From contig NZ_JAERQZ010000001.1 of the NCBI RefSeq assembly GCF_016735515.1, forward strand, positions 1,860,001-1,924,000: a DNA stretch of 64,000 bases, read 5' to 3'. Made by a program: the position numbers and the translations under genes. A model generated the notes under the pieces. It was not told the DNA's origin. It did not search any database and saw only the letters and a list, made by a program, of their open reading frames with translations. The DNA is from Piscinibacter sp. HJYY11 (lineage in GTDB: Bacteria > Pseudomonadota > Gammaproteobacteria > Burkholderiales > Burkholderiaceae_C). Numbering within the stretch: the stretch's first letter is position 1; each line of letters begins with the position of its first letter. Of the stretch, positions 56,755-64,000 are shown piece after piece.

Positions 56755-57897
56755 ATGTCGAACACCGCCATCACCGCTGCGTCCGCACCCGCCGTCGAGC
56801 CCCGCGCCGACAGCGACGGCGACGCACACGCCCGCAATCGCCAGCGGGTGTGGGCGGTGGAGTGCGCCGTCATCGGCGCGAGCTACGTGCTCAACGGCGT
56901 GCTGCTGAGCCTCTTCGCGCTGAGCGGCACGGTGCACTGGAGCGCGGGCGTGTGCTACGGGCTGCCGGGCGTGCTGCTGTCGGCCGCCTGTGTCTGGCTC
57001 ATCTCCACCGGCAGGAGCGAGAAGCTGCAGGACCCGAGCATGTCGAGGGTGCAGGCCGACGGCAATGCGGCGCTCACGCTGCTCGGCGTCGCCCTCTTCC
57101 CGGAGCTCGCCTTTGCCTATGCGCTGGTGCTCTTCACCTTGATGCTCACCGCGACCTACCGCATGCCTAAGCGCCGGCTCCACACGATGCTGGTCGTGGT
57201 GGTGGTGCTCTTCGCCGCCCTCACCTTCGGGCAGGGCAAGCCGCTCACCGTGCCGAGCGCCACGCCGCTGGAGCGTTGGCTGTCGCTTCTCTTCTTCGTG
57301 GTCTCGCTCGGGCGCTGCGTGTTCCTGAGCGTGATCAACACCCACAACAACCGCCTGCTGCGCGATCGCGGCATCGAGATGCAGGCCAAGCTGGCCGAGA
57401 TCGAGCGCCTGGCCCACCACGACGAGCTGACCGGCGCGCTCAACCGCCGCCGCATGCTGCACTTCCTCGGCGAGGAGTTGGCCCGGCACGACCGCGCCGG
57501 CGTGCCGGTGAGCGTGGCCCTGCTCGACCTCGACCACTTCAAGGCGGTGAACGACACCCTCGGCCACCTCTGTGGCGACGAGGTGCTGCGCCGCTTCGCC
57601 ACCGCCGTGCAGCGCCACGCCCGCACCACCGACCGCTTCGGCCGCTACGGCGGCGAGGAATTCCTCATCCTCCTGAACGACACCTCGACCGAGGCCTCGC
57701 TGCAGGCCGTCGAGCGTGTGCGGGCCGCGGTGGCCAAGATCGACTGGAGCGACATCTCGCCCGAGCTGCGCGTGACCTTCTCCGCCGGCATCGCCACCTA
57801 CAACGGCACCGAATCGGTCGAAGTGCTGCTCGGCCGCGCCGACCTCGGGCTGTACGAAGCCAAGCGCAGCGGCCGCAACTGCAGCCGCGCCCTGTGA
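56755..57897 (+). CDS. GGDEF diguanylate cyclase with N-terminal membrane domain
   Basis: A 380-residue protein. Residues about 33-190 hold six hydrophobic helices with no recognisable MASE signature. The GGDEF domain then shows the active-site GGEEF at 299-303 and an intact inhibitory site RTTD at 290-293, so it should make cyclic di-GMP from GTP and be inhibited by it. The preceding HHDELTGALNRR is the usual domain start. It faces the Spy-like gene across 195 bases and is followed 10 bases later by a paralogous cyclase. Confidence 0.93.
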   Translation: MSNTAITAASAPAVEPRADSDGDAHARNRQRVWAVECAVIGASYVLNGVLLSLFALSGTVHWSAGVCYGLPGVLLSAACVWLISTGRSEKLQDPSMSRVQADGNAALTLLGVALFPELAFAYALVLFTLMLTATYRMPKRRLHTMLVVVVVLFAALTFGQGKPLTVPSATPLERWLSLLFFVVSLGRCVFLSVINTHNNRLLRDRGIEMQAKLAEIERLAHHDELTGALNRRRMLHFLGEELARHDRAGVPVSVALLDLDHFKAVNDTLGHLCGDEVLRRFATAVQRHARTTDRFGRYGGEEFLILLNDTSTEASLQAVERVRAAVAKIDWSDISPELRVTFSAGIATYNGTESVEVLLGRADLGLYEAKRSGRNCSRAL

Positions 57898-57907
57898 GGA
57901 CCGACCC

Positions 57908-59089
57908 ATGAGCGATCTCACCCACCCAGACGCGGGTCGAGCGCCGGGCCGCTCCCAAGCCGGCCCGCATCCCCTCGGGGGATCGGCCGACGTACCCGTC
58001 GGCCGAGGGGCCGTCAAACCCGACCGCCGGTATGCGCATCACCTGAACAACCAGCGGCTCATCCTCGTGAGCTACCTGATCGACGGCTTGGTGCTGGTGG
58101 CCTTCCACTTTGCCGGCACCATCGGCTGGCTCCCGGTGCTCGCCTACACCGGCAGCGGGCTGCTGATCACGGCGGTGACCTACACGCTGATCGCCTCAGG
58201 CTTTACACAGCGCTTCCGCGACAGCGGCATCACCGTCGGGCAGACCATCCCGGCGCAGGTGCTGCAGCTGGCCTGCATGGCCTTCGTGCCCGAGGTGAGC
58301 TTCATGTTCGCCCTGCTGCTGTTCATCGTGTACTGCACGCTGACCCTGTCGCTCGACGTGACGCGCTCGCTCATCGCCTGGGCGATCGCCGCGACCAGCG
58401 CCGCCGGCGTGCTGGCCGTGGTGGGCACGCCGCTGCACATCCCGAACGCCAGCACGGCCGAGCAGGTCATCAGCTTCGCGTTCTTCGTGATCACGCTGTG
58501 GCGCTGCGTGCTGATCGGCAGCTTCAACCGGCAGATGACGAGCCGCCTCAAGGCCCGCGGCCGCGAGCTGGCCGAGCTCACCGCCAAGGTGGACCTGCTG
58601 GCCCACCACGACGAGCTCACTGGCGTGATGAACCGGCGCAGCCTCTTCGCCGCCCTGCGCGACGAGCTGCAGCGTGCCGACCGTTCCAAGCAGCCGCTGT
58701 GCGTGGCCATCATGGACCTCGACCGCTTCAAGGCCGTCAACGACCAGCTGGGCCACCTGGCCGGCGACAAGACGCTCAAGATCTTTGCCGGCACGCTGTC
58801 GGCCCTCACCCGCAAGGCCGACCGCTTCGGCCGCTATGGAGGCGAGGAGTTCCTGCTGGTGATGACCAGCACCGAACTCGACACCGCCGAAGTCCCGATC
58901 GACCGCATGCGCGGCGCGCTGAAGGAAGCCGACTGGAGCAGCGTCGCCCCCGGCTTCTCGATGACCTTCTCCTGCGGCATCGCCGCCTACCGGCCGGGCG
59001 AGACCCCAGAAGCGCTGCTGCAGCGCGCCGACAGCGCGCTCTACCGCGCCAAGCGCGACGGCCGCGACTGCACGCGCGTCGACGCCTGA
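57908..59089 (+). CDS. second GGDEF diguanylate cyclase, paralogue
   Basis: A 393-residue paralogue of the preceding cyclase, with six membrane helices (about 45-200) and GGEEF at 311-315; the inhibitory site is RKAD (302-305). The two proteins share HHDELTG, DRFGRYGGEEFL and DWS-x3-P-x-F/L-x-M/V-TF patterns, so they arose by duplication. The N-terminal 40 residues differ: they are Gly/Pro/Arg-rich and encoded by a GC palindromic repeat (57971-58010) that appears inserted in frame. It ends 7 bases before the convergent hybrid kinase gene. Confidence 0.93.
   Translation: MSDLTHPDAGRAPGRSQAGPHPLGGSADVPVGRGAVKPDRRYAHHLNNQRLILVSYLIDGLVLVAFHFAGTIGWLPVLAYTGSGLLITAVTYTLIASGFTQRFRDSGITVGQTIPAQVLQLACMAFVPEVSFMFALLLFIVYCTLTLSLDVTRSLIAWAIAATSAAGVLAVVGTPLHIPNASTAEQVISFAFFVITLWRCVLIGSFNRQMTSRLKARGRELAELTAKVDLLAHHDELTGVMNRRSLFAALRDELQRADRSKQPLCVAIMDLDRFKAVNDQLGHLAGDKTLKIFAGTLSALTRKADRFGRYGGEEFLLVMTSTELDTAEVPIDRMRGALKEADWSSVAPGFSMTFSCGIAAYRPGETPEALLQRADSALYRAKRDGRDCTRVDA
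57971..58010. repeat. nested GC palindrome inside the 5' end of the second cyclase gene
   Basis: Inner palindrome CGGCCGACG-TACC-CGTCGGCCG (57984-58005), bracketed by CCCCTCGG (57971-57978) and CCGAGGGG (58003-58010). Nine-base and eight-base arms are perfect. It looks like a REP-type extragenic element, but here it is read in frame as protein between the start codon and the first membrane helix. Confidence 0.7.
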
Positions 59090-59096
59090 GCCGGGC

Positions 59097-61291
59097 TCAG
59101 GCGCTCGAGCGCTCCACGGCGGGGGTGGCGGGCCGGTCCCGCAACCAGCCGTCGATGCAGGTGAGCAGCGCCATCGGGTCGGCCGGCTTCACGAAGTGCT
59201 GGTTGAAGCCCGCCGCCTCGGCGTTCTGCCGGTCTTCGCGCTGCCCGTAGCCGGTGAGCGCCAGCAGCAGCGCATCCTTCAGCGCCGGCATCTGGCGCAG
59301 GCGGCGCGCCACTTCGTAGCCATCGAGCACCGGCAGGCCGATGTCGAGCACCACCACCTCCGGGACGAAGAGCTCGGCGGCCACCAGCGCCTCGCCGCCA
59401 TCGGCGGCGGTGCGCACCTCGTGGCCGCTCAACTCGAAGAAGCTCGCCACGCTCTGCGCCGCGTCGCGGTTGTCGTCGACCACAAGCACGCGGCAGGAGG
59501 GAGGCGCCGGCTGCTCGGGCTGCGTGGGTGTTGGGTCGCCGCTGGCGATCAGGCCCACGCAGGGCAGGCGCAGGGTGAATTCGGAGCCCTTGCCCACGCC
59601 TTCGCTCGCCGCTTCCAGGCGGCCGCCGTGCATCTCGGTCAGGCGGCGCGCGAGCGTCAAGCCCACGCCCAGCCCGCCCTGCGAGCGGTCGAGGCCGCGC
59701 GAGCCCTGGGTGAAGAGGTCGAAGATGCGCGGCAGCAGCTGCGGGTCGATGCCGATGCCCTGGTCGCGCACGCGGATCACCGCGCCTTCGCCGTCGCGGC
59801 TCGCGTGCAGGCGCACCACCGTGCCGCGCTCGCTGTACTTGGAGGCGTTGTTGAGCAGGTTCGAGAGGATCTGCGCCAGCCGCGCGAAGTCGCCCTGCAG
59901 CCACACCGGCTCGGCCAGGGGCATGACCTGCAGCGTCTGGCCGCGCGCATCGACGAGCGGCTGTGCGGTCTCGACGCTGTGCGCGATCACCGCGTTGAGG
60001 TCGACCTTCTCGCGCGTGAGCACGATCTTGCCCTGGCTGATGCGCGCCACGTCGAGCAGCTCGTCGATCAGGCGCGTCATCTGCTGCACCTGGCGCACCA
60101 TGATGTCGGAGGCGCGGTTGAGCTTGGGGTCGGGCGGCGCCACACGGCGGATCACCTCCAGCGCGGTGCGGATGGGCGCCAGCGGGTTGCGCAGCTCGTG
60201 CGAGAGCATTGCGAGGAACTCGTCCTTGCGGCGGCCGGCTTCCTGCAGCTCCATCTCGGCGGCGCGCCGCTCGACGATCTCGCTTTGCAGGCTGCCATAG
60301 AGCGTGGCGTTCTCCAGCGCCATCGCAGCGCGTGCGGCCAGGTCGTCGAGCACCCGCCAGTCGACCAGGTGGTCGCTGCCGTCGCTGGCGACGAAGAGCG
60401 CCCCCAGCAGCCGGTCGCCGTTGATCAGCGGCAGGGCCGCCGCGCGCTGCCACGGCCGTGCGCTGCGCTCGCCGGACGAGGCCCCCGGGCCGTCGTGCAC
60501 CGCTTCTTCCAGCGCGGCGAGAAGCATCTGGTCGAGGTCGACACGGGTGCGGTCCTGGATGGCACGGCGCAGCGCGACACGCACGCTGCCGTCGAGCGAG
60601 GTCCAGGGCAGCTCGCGCACCTCGCCGTCACGGGCCAGCACCACCTCCGGCCGGTTGTCGAGGTCTTCGCTGCCCAGCACCACCGCCATGGTCGCCACCG
60701 TGGGCACGAGCAGGCGGGCCAGGTCACGCCGGCTCACGGCCGTCTGCAGCGAGCTGTTGAGCACGTGGCTGGCGCTGGCGAGGAAGGCGGAGCGCCGGTC
60801 GCTGTCTTCGGCGGCGGCCTGCGCCGCTTCGGCCGCGGCGAGCGCCGCGCGCGCATCGGCCTGGCGGCGCAGCTGGCGCTGCAGGGCGAAGAGCCGCACG
60901 AAGACCCGCACCTTGCTGCGCAGGATGTGCGGCACCACCGGCGAGAGGATGTAGTCAACCGCCCCCAGCGCATAGCCGCGCTCGGTCTGCATCTCGTCGG
61001 CATACGAGGTGATGAAGATGATGGGCGTGTCGACCGAGCGCTTGTACTGTCGGATGAGCGCCGCCGTCTCGAAGCCGTCGATGTCGGGCATGTTGACGTC
61101 GAGCAGGATGACGGCGAACTCGCGCTGCAGGACTTCCCGCAGTGCTTCACGCCCCGAGCGCACGAAGACGAGCTCCTGCCCGAGCTCTTCGAGCACCGTG
61201 CGGAAGACGAGCAGCTTCTCGGGCAGGTCGTCGACGATGAGGATGTTGACCTTCTCGTCAACCTCGTCGGCCGCGCCCGGCGCTGAATGGG

Positions 61292-61307
<16 letters not shown>
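59097..61307 (-). CDS. hybrid sensor kinase: receiver-GAF-HisKA-HATPase-receiver
   Basis: A 736-residue soluble kinase. An N-terminal receiver (about 20-135) has phosphoacceptor Asp70 in LLDVNMPDIDG. A GAF-like domain (about 180-330) follows a coiled helix, then HisKA with His370 in MLSHELRNPLAP, HATPase (NLLNNASKYS, GLGVGLTLARRL), and a C-terminal receiver with Asp655 in VVVLDIGLPVLDG. No membrane helices: it is cytosolic and may take its input from the neighbour kinase through the first receiver. Start is GTG at 61307. It overlaps the next hybrid kinase gene by 16 bases, so both are co-expressed. Confidence 0.92.

Positions 61308-64000
<2,693 letters not shown>

Overview
The window is a 64 kb piece of a high-GC (roughly two thirds G+C by eye), gene-dense bacterial chromosome. 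It most resembles a betaproteobacterium of the order Burkholderiales, in the Rubrivivax/Leptothrix/Roseateles/Rhizobacter neighbourhood. The pointers are a Bug-type tripartite-tricarboxylate binding protein, DUF3717-DUF1289 and DUF1653 proteins, an AscD-like ferredoxin reductase, and a trxB / Crp-like / ftsK-lolA-rarA neighbourhood. This placement is inferred from gene content and no taxonomic marker was compared. No rRNA, prophage, insertion sequence or CRISPR array was seen. Genes are packed closely: no gap exceeds 300 bases and many neighbours overlap by 4 bases.

Layout. 0-4.6 kb: a UGT-like glycosyltransferase, a LysR regulator divergent from panB, and a FAD oxidoreductase. 4.6-11 kb: a solitary ParA/MRP-like ATPase, a Tat-exported PhoX-type phosphatase divergent from a LivK-like binding protein, and a sulfur module (YeeE/YedE transporter plus exported double-rhodanese). 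11-20.3 kb: UvrD-type helicase, patatin-like lipase, Crp-like regulator, a two-subunit molybdenum hydroxylase (IorAB-like), GMP reductase and an amidase. 20.3-25 kb: a tightly overlapping four-gene operon of a membrane-anchored binding-protein-like factor, a binding-protein/VWA fusion lipoprotein, a two-TM protein and TelA. This is the strongest candidate for an under-described system.

25-36.3 kb: valS, a 2-hydroxyacid dehydrogenase homologue with two altered catalytic residues, galU, a cysM-Nudix-tusA operon behind tRNA-Leu(CAA), rhomboid protease, nucleotide-sugar epimerase-like protein, AscD-like reductase overlapping a Bug binding protein, and a CsgG-like lipoprotein. 36.3-46.9 kb: livHMGF importer genes without a binding protein, rarA, lolA, ftsK, a Crp-like regulator divergent from trxB, and rpmB-rpmG. 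46.9-53.7 kb: fatty acid desaturase, RsmB-like methyltransferase, DUF1653, purN, trpS with a C-terminal extension, a DUF3717-DUF1289 protein and a MATE transporter. 53.7-64 kb: a signalling block with a Spy-like periplasmic protein/response regulator/sensor kinase operon, two tandem GGDEF cyclases, and two hybrid histidine kinases, the last running off the window.

How parts fit together: housekeeping (translation, envelope, chromosome segregation, CoA and purine metabolism) alternates with nutrient acquisition (phosphate ester, branched-chain amino acid or related, thiosulfate/sulfur, tricarboxylate-type acids) and envelope or stress sensing. The cysM-Nudix-tusA operon and the YeeE-rhodanese pair both concern sulfur but are 20 kb apart.
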